A stretch of DNA of 64,000 nt from Miscanthus floridulus (Eukaryota > Streptophyta > Magnoliopsida > Poales > Poaceae): contig NC_089593.1 of assembly GCF_019320115.1 (NCBI RefSeq), positions 10,116,386 to 10,180,385 on the forward strand. Direction: 5' to 3'. Under the pieces are notes generated by a model. That model saw only the letters and a program-made list of their open reading frames with translations. It ran no database searches and was not told where the DNA came from. Of this stretch, positions 45,997 to 58,262 are shown one piece after another. The position numbers were made by a program, and so were the translations under genes. Position 1 is the first letter of the stretch. Every line of letters begins with the position of its first letter.

Positions 45997-47114
45997 GTTT
46001 TTTTTCGCTATAGATTTATTTTGCATAAAATAATTTTTACAAGTAGTTGTTTATTGGTTTCATTGTATTGGTCCCCGATCGCGCTCTCATCGATGCACAT
46101 CCATAGTATCCATCGGCATGAACTTCGCATGATTGTCGTCGATCAATTTATTGGCTTAAGCTACTGTTATCTCCCTTTCACTCCTCCTTTTGACTTACTC
46201 CTATCATGTGGCTTTGCAATTTCTGTCGATGCAAAATCAAAGTAGGTGCCCAGTTTCGTTTCTGAGCTCTCTTTTTTTAAGAAAAGGGAATATGTTAATA
46301 TTCTAGCTTCTGCATCGATTAATACATATAGTTGTTCCTTATTACAAGCACAAGTACAAAGGTCCACGCAATCTCAAAAACAAAGTATTGAGTCAAATAG
46401 GAAAAAGGTAAATTTCCCAAAGCAACATCTAAAACGCAATTCTATTACTGAATCTCCAACCGATTCTTGCAAACACCTCCATCGCAGTTGTCTCAATATT
46501 CCGGCAACCCATCTTCATCATTTGGCGATCCTCCTCCTTCTGTAGTAGGGACCAGAACCTGATCCAGTAAGTCCCCTGAAGATAACCTGCAAATAAGATG
46601 GTGCTGGAATCTTGTCAATAAAAATCAATGTTCATGTCTCTCACGAATGGTTGAGTTCCTTAAATTTAAATTTTGGATCATCATGTACGTTCTTTACAGA
46701 TTGTATTAGTTGCCTTTTTTGTCCTAAAATATGACTTTTGCTTTTTTTTTCTTGATCGGGCGTTGTACCCGTTTTTCAACTTTTGCTATTTATCTGTTGA
46801 TATATTTTTTTAAGTACTAAATCTGTCAGATTTCTATACGTTTGGTCGTGCTTTAGGTTGTATTTATAAAAAAAATCTGACAGATTTGATCATATAAAAT
46901 CTGTCGACAGATAACTAGATACTCTCCTAAAATATTACCATATTTATTACTATATAGCTCATGTCTACTGGAGTTACTACACTCAACCAACCAACCGATC
47001 AAGCATCGAGCTTGTCGTGTGACAACATCCATTGGCACGTCAAGCATTCTCAAAGAAACTATGAAACCAGCACTATATATTGGGAGATATGCTAATCTTA
47101 GGTCTACTACCTAT
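45997..47114. other. AT-rich flank, end of segmental copy A
   Basis: I see no gene. Bases 46868-46965 (gacagatttgatcat..atatagctcatgt) match 63045-63123 in copy B. About 1.28 kb before it (45591-46867) is absent from copy B, so it is either an insertion in A or a deletion in B. A tract near 46260-46550 has short minus-strand frames but no recognisable motif. Confidence 0.5.
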
Positions 47115-47414
47115 CACTACTACAAAAAGCATTTCTAGGGGTGACTGGTAACCCTTTGTAGGGGCGGTTTGCCCAGCCGCCCCTACGCAAGGGTCTCTAC
47201 AAATCATGTATTTGTAGGGGCGGTTCCCGGGCCGCCCCTACAAATCGATTTGTAGGGGCGGCTCGTATTACCAGCCGCCCCTACAAATCGATTTGTAGGG
47301 GCGCCTATAGTACTAGCCGCCCCTACAAACAGGTATTTGTAGGGGCGGTTCAATCTAGAACCGCCCCTACAGTATGTTTTCCCGCCAAAAAAATTCAAAT
47401 TTACAATTCAAAAT

Positions 47415-47600
47415 CGCGTTGCTGAACGTCCCACGACCAACGTTCCGAACCGCGTTCGCGTTGCCGAACGCCCCACGACCAACATTCCGAACTGCGTTCG
47501 CGTTGTCGAACGCCCCACGACCAGCGTTTCGAACCACGTTCGCGTTGCCGAACGCCCCGTGACCAGCGTTCGCGTTGCTGAACGCCCCGCGACCGCGACT
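47415..47600 (+). repeat. Minisatellite with a period of about 42 bp
   Basis: About four copies of cgttgccgaacgccccacgaccaacgttccgaaccgcgttcg, diverging to the right, lie just inside the CACTA subterminal repeats. It gives repeated open frames on both strands that are artefacts of the period being divisible by three. Confidence 0.8.
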
Positions 47601-47689
47601 ACAAGCACAAGAGTATTCTATAAACTACAATTACAAGTCCAATTCACAAAAATATATACAATCCATCATTAAATATATAAATTCCATAC

Positions 47690-50600
47690 ACATTGTTATC
47701 AGTCTCACGAAGGTGTTGATACTGAGGATTTGTACCTAACTCAGACTCTCGGTCATGGTAGGCGCCTCTGACGTGTACAATCTGGTCCAATATGAAGTTG
47801 CAATGGTCGCCGACGAGCTCTAAGAGTTGGTCATCCTTGTATGGGTCTCTTTTCATTCCTTTCTCTTCTCTCCACTACAAGAGAACAAGTTTCGATTTAT
47901 TATTTCATATCATTTATGAAGTTTTTATACTACGGGTGAAGAGGTTCAAACTTACCCTTAAGGGGTGTCTCCTGTAGGCACATGTGTTACTCATTATAGA
48001 ACATATATAGTATCCACAATGTACACTCCCAGACTTCTGCTTGGGGCACTGTATGTTTTGCATATGAAAATGTTAAGTAATGCTTTTGACAGACATATAA
48101 TGGAGTACTGAAGAAGTAAGTTACACTTACCGCATATAGTGTTTTTATAGCTAGCTTTTCCTTGTTGGATCATGCCTTCCATGATGATTAGTGACATAGA
48201 ACCTAAATGCCCTGTTCGAATTATTTTAGCAAATACAACTTGTTAGTATCTAAAAGTGAACGTTACAAGTATGTATACAAACATATAAGCTAATGAGGAT
48301 TATCAATATGTATACGTCTTGAGAATCGATATGAAGTCTTTGTATGTCACCGTGTCCTTATCTAATGAATCAAAGACCCATGCCATGCTCCTCCTGACAT
48401 CGACGGCTATACAAATCCAATGGTTGCTGCATGAATTTAATCATAGAACTAGATAAGCTCTTTTGCATCGAATAAATATATCGAACAAAGCTTTAAGTAT
48501 AGAGTTGAGCTTACTCGAAGTTGTATGGTAGCCATATAGTAGAGTGTTGTTGGAGATTTTTGAAAGCCAGGGCAATGTATGCCGTAACCTTAAAGGACTC
48601 TTCTCTTAGTTTCGCCGTATGGATGTGCTCTTTCTCCCAAAGAGTCTTTGCAGCAGCTAGCTCTTTGGCATCAAGTGTCCACCATTTAGGGTAATTGAAA
48701 TTTGTTTGGCCTATAGCTTGAGGGTCCACATACCCGGCTTTCACACTTGGCATTTGTTTGACAATGTGCACTTGCATTCTACAAATCACGGCGTGGGTTA
48801 GTTACAACAAAATTCAAAGATTATATTCATATCATATCGGGAGGACAAGGACTTACAGGCACCACGTGCGAATTAGATAAATCTCCATTTCTCCTAGGTG
48901 AAAGCATGTTTGCATGTCATTGAAGTCAAAGACAATTTTCCCGGCTGGGCTTCCAAATGTGCCGGTGGGAAAGCATGCTTGTATGATATTTATGCTCGTT
49001 GGGAAAACACGCAAGTACCAATCATGGAACCTTCTCGTTCCAAGTGGTAGGCGCTGGATGTCCAGGTTTGGTAGGAAGGGATTGCCTCTTTCATATGTTT
49101 TTGGGCAATCCTTTGACCATTTGATGGCATCAACATTTGGATACTACTTTACAATTTGGTGGAGTTTGCTAGTGATGGCCTCCTTAGAACCTCGTGATGG
49201 GACTTTTTTAACTTGGTTCTCAGGCTTGAACTGGTCATGGGAATACCACTTGGACACCGATGAGAAGTCTTTGATCGGAACATAAACTGGCCTTATGGTG
49301 ATTGGATGCTTCTTTCGAAGTTCCCATACAGGCACGTCCTCATCTTCTTGTGCTCCAGCTTCTTCAGGAGGCACTTGTTGTTCATGTATCGGTTGTGCTT
49401 GTTGAGAAGACTGTGGTATCTCATGATGCACTTTCTTGGTACGAGCTGGAGAAGGTTGTGGCATCTCATCAGTCACATGCTCGCTAGGAGGCGGGGAAGA
49501 ATGTGGCATCTCAGGAATGTGGGGGTCACGAGATGGTGAAAATATCTCCCCGACCTCAACAACTCGCTCCAAATTTGGGAGAGGGGGAGGCGGCGAAGAA
49601 GCAGTCAATATAATGTCCCGTTTGTGCCAGAGGATGAACTACCACATAACGTCTCTGAGTAACACCAGCCCCTCAGGAGTTGCATAGTCTATCCTCCACT
49701 GCATGAACTCGGGCTTCACTGTATGCACCTCGACCTTAGTGTAGTCCGGAGGTATCTTATTATTGTGGTGTAAGCCACCGGGAGGATATGCCACACCCGT
49801 TGCCACCTCCATCCCAGTGTTCTGCCAGCCATTGAGAAACACCAAGGTGCAACTAGTTGGTTCCCGTATGCGATCGACTGGGGTTGTGGCTGTAGTGGAA
49901 CCTTGGCTGCTAGGAACTTTTGGAGGGCTGCCAACTAATGCTAGTTCTCCCGGCGACGTCTCTAATATCCGTGGCTCCATAGACAATCCTTGCTCCTCCA
50001 GCGCCTTCGCAACTAGAGCCTTCACTTGGAGCTCAAGACTAGTCTCCCGGTCTCGGCCATGTTCCTTGTACATGTGCCTGTCCTCTTCGAATCCTTGCTT
50101 CTAGGTCATCCTTTTCCCTAGCCCCCTGGTGCGGCCTGTGTGCTCCTTGTTTCCCAAGCCAAGGCTAAGCTCGTCCCTCTCTCTGGAAGGATTGAATGAG
50201 CCCTTCTCCTTGTCTTCAGCATATTTCAGTATCCTTGATACTGCCTCTTGGGTCTCTAGCCTATCAAACTTAAGATTACTGCCGAATGATTCTGTACTCC
50301 TCGCATATATTCAGTTCCTTGAGCGTACCTTCAAATTCGTCACATCGATATTCCCAGCAGCTGCGGCCTCTTCGTCCATCTTCCTAAACTGCTCTTCCTT
50401 GGCATAGTAGCCACCGAGGCCTAGATGATGGTGGTGTTTGTTCCTCTTTGCCAGCTCGGTGTTACAAGCACTGAGCTCCAATGCCTCTGGTGAAGTCTTC
50501 TGAGCCACGAGCTCCTCCCATTGACTAGGAGTTATTTTGCCGAACTCATTGAAGGGAGTTAACCCCTTTTGGATATACTTCGTGTTGAGCTCTGTCCTCC

Positions 50601-51352
50601 AACATCGGAATGACTCTCCCATCATCTTGATAGCATTTTTTTACCAATTTGTGCTTACCCTCTAGAAATCTAAAATTGACCTTCAGCTGCCTATCCCATA
50701 GTGCATTCTTTGTGTTCTCTGGTACCTCTTTCCAGTTAGGGATTGCTGGGTTCAATTTATCTCTTACTAGGGCCCCGATCGCATTACGGAATTTTCCTCT
50801 TAATTCCTTCGGCTCAAGGATCTCCCCTGCTGGCCCGACCTCCGTTATCACATAGCATGCCTTATCTGGATATAGATTTCCTTTTCTATCCCCTTGTTTC
50901 CTCTTAGGCTTGGTAGTCGTGGTTGTGTCTTGAGTTTGTATAGCAGAGGCATCGTGATCTGTCTCTGTGGCTGTTGCCTCTGCTCTCCTTTCCTCTACTC
51001 CGTCTTGTCCAGCGAGATGTCGCGGACGTCGATGTCGTCTTTTCTGAGTTTCAGGAGGGACCTATATATATGACGGGTCAAAGTGTTAGCAGAGGTAACA
51101 CAGCCAAATCTTTAGCAAAATATACAAGCTAAGGCTTTTTTCCTACCTCCTCGTTCGGGTCAAAATCCTTGCTAAATCTTCCTCCGTTGGCCTCCTTCTG
51201 GCTTCACGTGGGAAAGGATCCTCGGGACTTTCATATTCCTCTTCTGAGTCATCATCATCATCATCCTCTTCTTCTTCGCCTTCAGCAGCCTCTCCTGCTC
51301 TTCCTTCTGCTCCCCCTTCCTCCTCGTTACACTCCTCCTGAGTAAGCATCAC
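47690..51352 (-). pseudogene. TnpA-like CACTA gene with Ulp1 (C48) protease domain
   Basis: Read on the minus strand in pieces. An acidic N-terminal piece is at 51352-51143 (EEEEDDDDDDSEEEYESP). The Ptta/En/Spm-type domain is at 50851-50311 (GALVRDKLNPAIPNWKEVP, PSQWEELVAQKTSPEALELS). A variable middle is at 50073-49144. The protease-like part is at 48789-47960: TIWLPYNF, then HWICIAVDV (His), AWVFDSLDKD (Asp), KQKSGSVHCGYYIC (Gln and Cys). The tail is RDPYKDDQLLELVGDHCNFI. These are the four catalytic positions of C48 SUMO-type proteases. Piecewise exons with phase changes and possible stops prevent me from claiming an intact gene. It is expected to act in the nucleus, and the protease target is unknown. 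Confidence 0.65.
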
Positions 51353-52107
51353 TTCTAGATCCTTTTCTAACTCGTTATCGAACTGCTCCTGAGTTAGTTG
51401 GTCCTCTAGTGCTTGCTCCTCATTGGTTGGGTGGTCATCATGCTCAGGGCATCGGGCTGCACTGTCTGATGTCCACGATATTATTTCATGCTTTGTTCTA
51501 ATAGATGCAAGAAAGTGTGCTTTAGGTACGCGAGAAGGTATAAGAAATCAAAAAGGGCTAGAAACCAAAGTAGTCCTATAAGACAACAATATATCAAAAA
51601 AAAGTAGTAGCAGTGGTAGAGGCCTCAGAAACATGTCAATCATCATCTGATCTTGAACTTAGAGCATCAAGGCATCATAACAGACAAGAAATGAGAAGGT
51701 AATGTAGGGGCGGCTGCTAATGATGCCAAGTTCCTCACAAGTTCTTGATTATCAGCTCATATTCCATATAATGTATGGACTTGGACAATTTCATCATCGG
51801 CAAAACAAAGGAGAAGAGAGGAGAGGGGAGATTTGGCAAAAAAAACCAACAACTGCTTATCAAACAAAGTGCAGCAGCTGATGGCAAAAGACAAGACAAC
51901 AAGTCCTGGGCGAGTCCTGGGAGATTTGGCAAAAAAAGCAACAGCAGCCAATAGTTAGTAGCTAGAAGTAGCCACTTAGGAGTAGTAAGTAGAAAGTAGT
52001 TGAGTAGAGTAAGAGTAGCAGTAGAGTGGTAGTAGTAGAGTAAGAGCAGCAGCCACTTAGGAGTAGTAGTAGGAGCATTACTAAAAGAAGAGCAGCAGTA
52101 GGAGAAG

Positions 52108-54124
52108 CTATGGCATCATGTTTAGCTGCACCATGTCTTTCCGTGCTTTCAGACCATCTTTTGACTTGCCTGTGTCCATCAAGGTAGCAATGAGACTCTC
52201 AAAGACATTCTTCTGCACGTGCATAGCATCAATGGCATGGGGGACCTCCAAGTCTGGCCAATAAGGCAGATACTGAAAGAAGATCGATTGTTTCTTGAAA
52301 GGTATGCCTTCAATAGGAGGTGTGCTTCTATCTCTGTTCGTCCCATCCGGATTCTTCTTTCCATAGACGACGCGTATGTTTTTCACCATTCTGTACATGT
52401 GTTCTCTGTTATGACGTCTCTCTGGAGGGGATTCAATCTCTGGGGCGTTGTCATAAAATCTAAAGAACAATTTGCTACGGTACTTGTGACTTGTCTTTAA
52501 GAAGCGTCGGTTCCTTAGGTAAACTATCTTCTTAGATGCATCTAGGTACACCCATGTAGTACCATCCAAGCAAACCAAGCATTCCGTCTTTCCTTTGATC
52601 TGTCCAGACAAAGCAAACAGCGTGGGATAATCATTGGTAGTAACAAATATTATTGCTCTACATATGAAGTCCTCCTTTCGGAACGCATCGTACATCTGCT
52701 CCCCATGCCTCCATAGCCTCTCCATTTCTTGCATCAAAGGCTCGAGGAACACGTCTATATCAATGCCTGGTTGTTTAGGGCCAGAAATAAGAATAGTGAG
52801 GAGAAGGTACTTCCTCTTCTGACACATCCATGTTGGGATGTTGTACATGGTCAAGATCACTGGCCATGTGCTGTGGTCGCTCATCCTTTCATTGAAGGGA
52901 TTCATTCCATCGGTGCTCAAGCCAAACCGTACATTCCTTGGGTCATCGCTGAATTCTTTCTGCTTCTCATCAAACCTTTGCCACTGACTACAATCAGCCG
53001 GGTGTGCAATCTTATCATCATCCACCTTGCGCTCATCATCCCACCATGTCATGAGTGCAGCTTCTTTAGGGTTTAGGAAGATACGTCTCAAGCGGTCGGT
53101 CATTGTCAAGTACCACATTACCAAGGCAGGAATTCTTCTCTGCTTTGCATCGTTGCCTAATGGAGTGTCCTCTGGGGGCTGAGATTCTTGTACCACCTTT
53201 TTTGTACCATTCTTATTCCTCTTTTCCCCCGTGGAGGGTTCGTCCCCACCGTAAAGGTCATTGTTCTTGTACCAACTGGCCCCACACCGGGGACATTTAT
53301 CCAGTGACTTGAACGTTTCGCCACGAAAAAGTATACAGTGGTTGGTGCATGCATGGATTTTTTTCAACCCCCATTGTCAATGGACTTATGACCTTCTTCG
53401 CTTGGTATGTGTTGGTGGGAACTGAGTTTGGTTGTGGTAGCGCCCATGATAGGAGATGCAATAGATCATTGAAACTACAGTCTGACCAGCCGTACTTAGC
53501 CTTCAGGATGAGTAGCTCAAGCACAAAACGTAGCAATGTCCAATGTATCGGACAACCCTTTTCAACACCATACACAGTCTCCTTCGATGCTTTTGTCACC
53601 CTTTCCAAATTTTCTAGACCTTTCGGGCTATTTAGTAAAATCTCTGGTCCAAGGGCTCGAATCATGTCCTCCAAATCATCTTCATCCCCGACACATGCTC
53701 CACCATCATTATTGGCACCATCTTCGTTGTTACCATCCCAACCACCAGCATTACCACCTTGTTCATTACCAAACTCGAAATCCATTCGTGCATCAAGCTC
53801 TGCTGAATATTGGGACAGGGATTCTATGGTTTCATCGTCGTATTCCTCCTCATCCTTGTCGTTAATAATAACCGTTTCACCATGATGAATCCACACTGTG
53901 TAGTCCTCAACAAATCCTCGCATAATCAAATGTGATCTGATGATAGTCACATCTGTCCATGCCATACGGTTCTTGCAATCTTTATAGGGGCAAATAATTG
54001 TATCCTTATTCTCTTTCAATGTCGTTGCATGCTTCTTTGCGGCTTCAATAAATTTATCCACCTCTTCACGAAAACCTGCATTGAACCTTAACGAACCATA
54101 CATCCAAGAGTTCATGTACTCCAT
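52108..54124 (-). pseudogene. TNP2-like CACTA transposase, truncated and frameshifted
   Basis: The start MEYMNSWMYGSLRF is at 54124. The transposase-associated domain has FIEAAKKHAT, IICPYKDCKN and HLIMRGFVEDYTVWIHHGE. After an A-run frameshift near 53365 it continues CILFRGE, CPRCGASWYK, FGLSTDGMNPF (first acidic residue), MYNIPTWMCQKRKYLLLTIL, SGQIKGKTECLVC and HAIDAMHVQKNVFESLI (second). It stops after RKDMVQLNMMP at 52108, before the last third of the family, including the third acidic residue. Intact TNP2 is much longer. It cannot catalyse transposition. Bases 51353-52107 hold no recognised domain. Confidence 0.8.
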
Positions 54125-54880
54125 CTTTTACAACAACAACAAAACAAACATTAAATGACTACTTATTCAGATATATATAAAAATGAATCAAATTAATAAT
54201 TACTTGAGAATAATTGTATATACTTCAGATATATATGAATATAAATCTAACATAATTACATGAAGCATACAAACACACCATGGTAGAGGAAAATTAATTA
54301 ATGGCCCATTTATCCATAAATAATTAAAATACATATTTATTGATTACAATAAACAATTTCAAAGACAACAATTAGCAACAATTATACTTTACCCAATATC
54401 TTTCATACAAACCCTAGTCCAATTTCATCAAACATAAATTAACAAAAACAAAATTAATAAAAAACCAAACCCTAGATCTAGATCCACATGCACATGAAAC
54501 ATCCATAAAACTAACTAATTGTTCACTAAAATCAAAAAACATGGACCAAATAAGGTACTGATCTTGTTCTCCTCCCTATTTTACCCTAGTACATTTAAAA
54601 CTTGGCTCTAATTTGCTTCATAAGTAGCTCAAGCACCATTGAAGAGAGAGCAAAACAAAACTCTAATTACTAACTAACCAACCATTAAAACTTCAAAAAA
54701 AAAGTGCGGAATAGTATTTTCTTACCTTCTACAACCTCTCCACCAAAGGATTTGAAACCAAAACCTTCCCCCCTTAGTAGAGCAATTTTTGGAAGGTGTC
54801 TAAGGCCTCCCCACCTTTCTTTCATGGGTTGGAGTGAGTGACCTGAGGAGGAAGAAGTGCTGCAGCTGTTTTATATGTGG
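54125..54880. other. AT-rich 5' region of the CACTA TNP2 gene
   Basis: Non-coding, AT-rich, lying between the TNP2 start and the subterminal repeats. Expected to hold promoter and leader (inference from position). No specific motif identified. Confidence 0.4.
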
Positions 54881-55387
54881 GTCATTTGTAGGGGTGGCTG
54901 GTGATTGAGCCGCCCCTACAAATCCGAGCTATATATACGTGGGCATTTGTAGGGGCGGCTCAATCACCAGCCGCCCCTACAAATAGAAATTCCAGGGACG
55001 GCTGGTGATTGAGCCGCCCCTACAAATCAGATCCTATTTGTAGGGGCGGCTCGTATCACCAGCCGCCCCTGCTGTTCCATTTGTAGGGGCGGCAGGTGTC
55101 TGGGCACCCGAGCACGCCACTGTAGGGGCGGCTCCATCACCAGCCGTCCCTACAAAAAATTTGACCCGTTGCTAAAAATCGTTTTTTACGTAGTGTATAC
55201 CACTCTACCTTATCGGCCATGATGTGGCCACGTTTGTTTCTGCTTGTGGCTAGCTTCTTGAGAAAGAATAAAAAAAGGCCAAATTTTTTGAGGTCAACGA
55301 CAGGGGTTCAAACCGATCCTCACCTGATTTTCATTCCCCTGATCCCAGCAAGGCCGGTGGGTGGAAGGGGCTAGGCCCTCCAAATTA

Positions 55388-55856
55388 CAGTTTTTTTTAG
55401 ATCAAACCGGAGTTTTGTATTAGCCATGAGCAGGATTACAATCATCATTCAGAGCCTGAAACTGATTATCATATAGCAATCGATACGCCGACCGGACCGT
55501 GTATACACCGTGTCGTTCCGGTTCCCAGGCCCAGGAATCCTCCCCAGCGCCTCTGATCGGCGTACTCAGGATGGCATAAGCATCAACATTGGCAAAAGTC
55601 TGTCTGATAAGATTCACATTCCAACCTCCACTTGGCATCAACAGGACAGACATTGTGTGGACCTGTGGCTCATCCGGCACAACGATCGGCTGCCCCCCAA
55701 AATGTCCTGGTAGCCATCGATCATGCCAAATATCTGTTGTTCTGCCATCACCACTCCTTTGCAGCAAACCTTTCTTCAACACCTCTCTTCCTTCCAGAAT
55801 CGCACGCCAAGTATGACTAGCATGTTTTTTTCTAGTTGCAGACAGGAAGTCAGTGT
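55388..55856 (-). mobile_element. 5'-truncated LINE fragment
   Basis: The minus-strand frame 55830-55420 reads TWRAILEGREVLKKGL, RSGDGRTTDIWHDRWLP, WAWEPERHGVYTVRSAYRLL. This is the end of a plant LINE polyprotein just after reverse transcriptase, leading into the zinc-binding domain. A T-run at 55391-55398 is the poly(A) tail on the plus strand. The 5' end joins directly to GH3 array sequence near 55856. Bases 55199-55387 between the CACTA element and this LINE hold nothing recognised. Confidence 0.7.
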
Positions 55857-57197
55857 CATGAGTTGCTTAATTTTGCACCCAATCGATTTATTTTATTTTA
55901 TTTGCATGATGATCGATCGAGCTGCCTGCGTTCGGGTACAGCCTCGTCCGCACGGTCTCCTTCCTGCAGCGCAACTGGGGCCACCTCGCCGACGACATCG
56001 AAGCCGGCGCGCTCATAGGCTAGCATATCACCGAACTGGACCTGTCGGCCCACCAATAACCGACAGAATACATATCGGCCCTCCAGTTGCCGACAGGACG
56101 CTGCTTTCGGCTGCCCCGTAGTCCCTTGTGAGAAGACGTGTCCTATCGGCCATTGAGAAGCCAAAAGGATGCTATATGTCAATTTTTTTGTAAAGCAGCT
56201 TTTAGATTTACAATTAATCATTAAAAAATATTATTTAAAAAAAATCAGGTGACTGCTGGGCCGGCATCCTCACGCGCCTCTGGCCGAACGCCAAGTACCT
56301 GGACGCCATCAGCGCCGGCACCATGACGCAGTACGTCCCGGCGCTACGTTACTACAGCGGCGGCGGCATACCCATCGTGTCCACCGTCTAGGGGTCCTCG
56401 GAGTGCTACTTCGGCCTCAACCTCCGGCCAATGTCCGGCAGCGACCCAGCCGAGGCGTCCTACACCATCATGCCCAACATGGCCTACTTCGAGTTCCTGC
56501 CCACGTACGTCGCAGACGACGCCACGGCGGCGAGCCAGCTCGCGGAGCTCGCCCGCGTGGAGTCCGGGCGCAAATACGAGCTGGTGGTGACCACCTACGG
56601 CGGGCTGTACGGGTACCGTGTCGGCGACGTCCTCCGCGTGTCGGGGTTCCACAACGCGGCGCCGGAGTTCCGGTTCCTGCGCCGCCGCAACGTGCTGCTG
56701 TCCGTGGACGTCGAGAGGACCGACGAGGCGGAGCTGCAGCGCGCGTCGGCCGCGCTGCTCGTCCCGCGCGGCGCGGGCGTGGCGGACTACACCACCCAGA
56801 CGTGCGCCGAGACCGGGGCACTACGTCGTGTACTGGGAGCTGCGTATGCTATCTTCCTCTTCAGCCACCGCCGCCGCAGGGACGACGTCGACGGGCTTGG
56901 TGGTGGACGGCGGCGACATGCTGGGCCGGTGCTGCTTGGAGATAGGAGGCGCTGAGCTACTCGTACAGCGAGGGACGGGTGGGGACCGGCTCCATCGGCG
57001 CTCTGGAGATCCGGGTGGTCCGGCCGGGCACGTTCGAGGAGGTGGCCGACTACGCCGTCGTCTCCCGCGGCGCGTCCGTCGGGCAGTACAAGGTGCCCCG
57101 GTGCGTGACGGCACCGGCCATCGTCGAGCTGCTCGACTCGCGCGTCGTGTCGAGCCACTTGCTTTGGCACTGGGACTCTGCTGCTCTGAGATTTTGA
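55857..57197 (+). pseudogene. GH3 3' half, copy B (array-type spacer and second piece plus C-terminal exons)
   Basis: 55857-56110 is array-type sequence: the spacer gttgcttaattttgcaccc, then GYSLVRTVSFLQRNWGHLAD. After an AT-rich intron with acceptor aaaatcag, the exon at 56249 reads [29 protein letters not shown], then [14 protein letters not shown]. The TAG at 56389 replaces the conserved tyrosine codon TAC that copy A keeps. Further on are [40 protein letters not shown] and [10 protein letters not shown], then [20 protein letters not shown] and [13 protein letters not shown], stopping at 57197. Frameshifts near 56812 and 56960 and a small deletion in LQRA..SAALL add damage. GH3 enzymes conjugate auxin or jasmonate with amino acids in the cytosol; this copy cannot. 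Confidence 0.85.
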
Positions 57198-57674
57198 AAC
57201 GTTTTCTTGCTTCTCGATTAGCTCACCTGGTCCGGCCATCGAGCTAGGCACTTCAAGCACTACCGGAAACAGGCCCGTTGCCAAAAGCCAGCGTCTTTGC
57301 TGAGAGCTAAATATCGGGCTCTCGGCAAGTTTGTCACGAGTCGGCCCTTGGCAACGGTAGGCCGTCGGCAAAACCATATTTGCCGAAGGCCTGACCGTCG
57401 GCAAAGAATTCCTCTGGGCAACCGGGCTCTTTGCCGAGGGTCTGGCCGTCGGCAAAGAAAGGCCGTTGGCAAAAGTTTATCTTTGCCGAGGTCCGGCTCT
57501 CGGCAAAACATGGCCGTCGGTAAACCTGTGACGGCAGGCAAACGGCCTTCACCTGCCGTCTATTTTGCCGAGGGTCAGAATTTGGCCCTCGGCAAAGAAT
57601 TACTTTGCCGAGTGTCGTTTCTGTGCCCTCGGTAAATTTTTTTTTTCTTCCAATTTTTTTCCCTGGTTTTACTG

Positions 57675-58262
57675 TTGTACCTTAAAGTACATATTAAAAT
57701 TTGGAGCTTTTTTTATTTTATTAGCTATATTTAAAAAGTTTATTTTATTTACTTGAATTCTTCCCGGTAATTCAAATTTGAACTGCAGATGCATCGAATA
57801 TTGGAATTGAGTGATTCAAAAAATTATATTCATGGTATTGCATGTGGTGTGAGACCGTATCCAGTGACAGATGCCAAATTTGGCGCATCGTTTTCATGGA
57901 ACACGGCGAGGAACTTGCGTGTAAAGTATTTTTAAATTATATAAAATGGAAACGAAGTCCAAAATTCACGAAACTTGTCGATGTATCATTTCAACGCATG
58001 TATAGGCTGTGATAAAAAATTGAGTGGGTTTCGAGCAAGTTGCGACGTGCGACCAAATTTGGCATCTGTCAATTGATACGGTCTCACACCACATGCAATA
58101 CCATGAATATGATTTTTTGAATCACTCAATTCCAATATTTGATGCACCTGCAGTTCAAATTTGAATTACAGGGAAGAATTCAAGTAAATGAAATAAACTT
58201 ATTAAATATAGCTAATAAAATAAAAAAAGCTCCAAATTTTAAATATGTCTTTTAAATATTAT
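57675..58262. repeat. Large inverted repeat inside the CACTA element
   Basis: Left arm: 57675-57890 (acatattaaaatttggagc .. aattcttccc .. tttgaactgcag .. gtgtgagaccgtatc .. gatgccaaatttggc). The complement of the same sequence lies at 58048-58262. The arms are about 200 bp with a loop of roughly 160 bp. A transcript would fold into a long hairpin. It may be a foldback element nested in the CACTA transposon, but I see no target duplication. Confidence 0.75.

Larger units (their letters stand above)
47115..55195 (-). mobile_element. CACTA (En/Spm) transposon, 8.1 kb, with TNP2 and TnpA-Ulp1 genes
   Basis: The left end is CACTACTACAAAAAGC. The right end, on the minus strand, is CACTACGTAAAAAACG. 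The 3-bp target duplication tat is perfect (47112-47114 and 55196-55198). Subterminal repeats ttgtaggggcgg/ccgcccctacaaa occur at 47150-47370 and 54885-55165. Two genes are on the minus strand, TNP2-like first, then TnpA/Ulp1-like, the normal order. The TNP2 is truncated, so the element is probably non-autonomous. Confidence 0.9.

Noticed and set aside
46021..46545. Short open frames in the AT-rich flank
   Set aside because: No recognisable domain, no codon bias and no similarity between the two segmental copies here. Left as non-coding.
47415..47600. CRISPR-like spaced repeat
   Set aside because: The copies are contiguous, degenerate and have no spacers. It is a minisatellite in a plant CACTA transposon.
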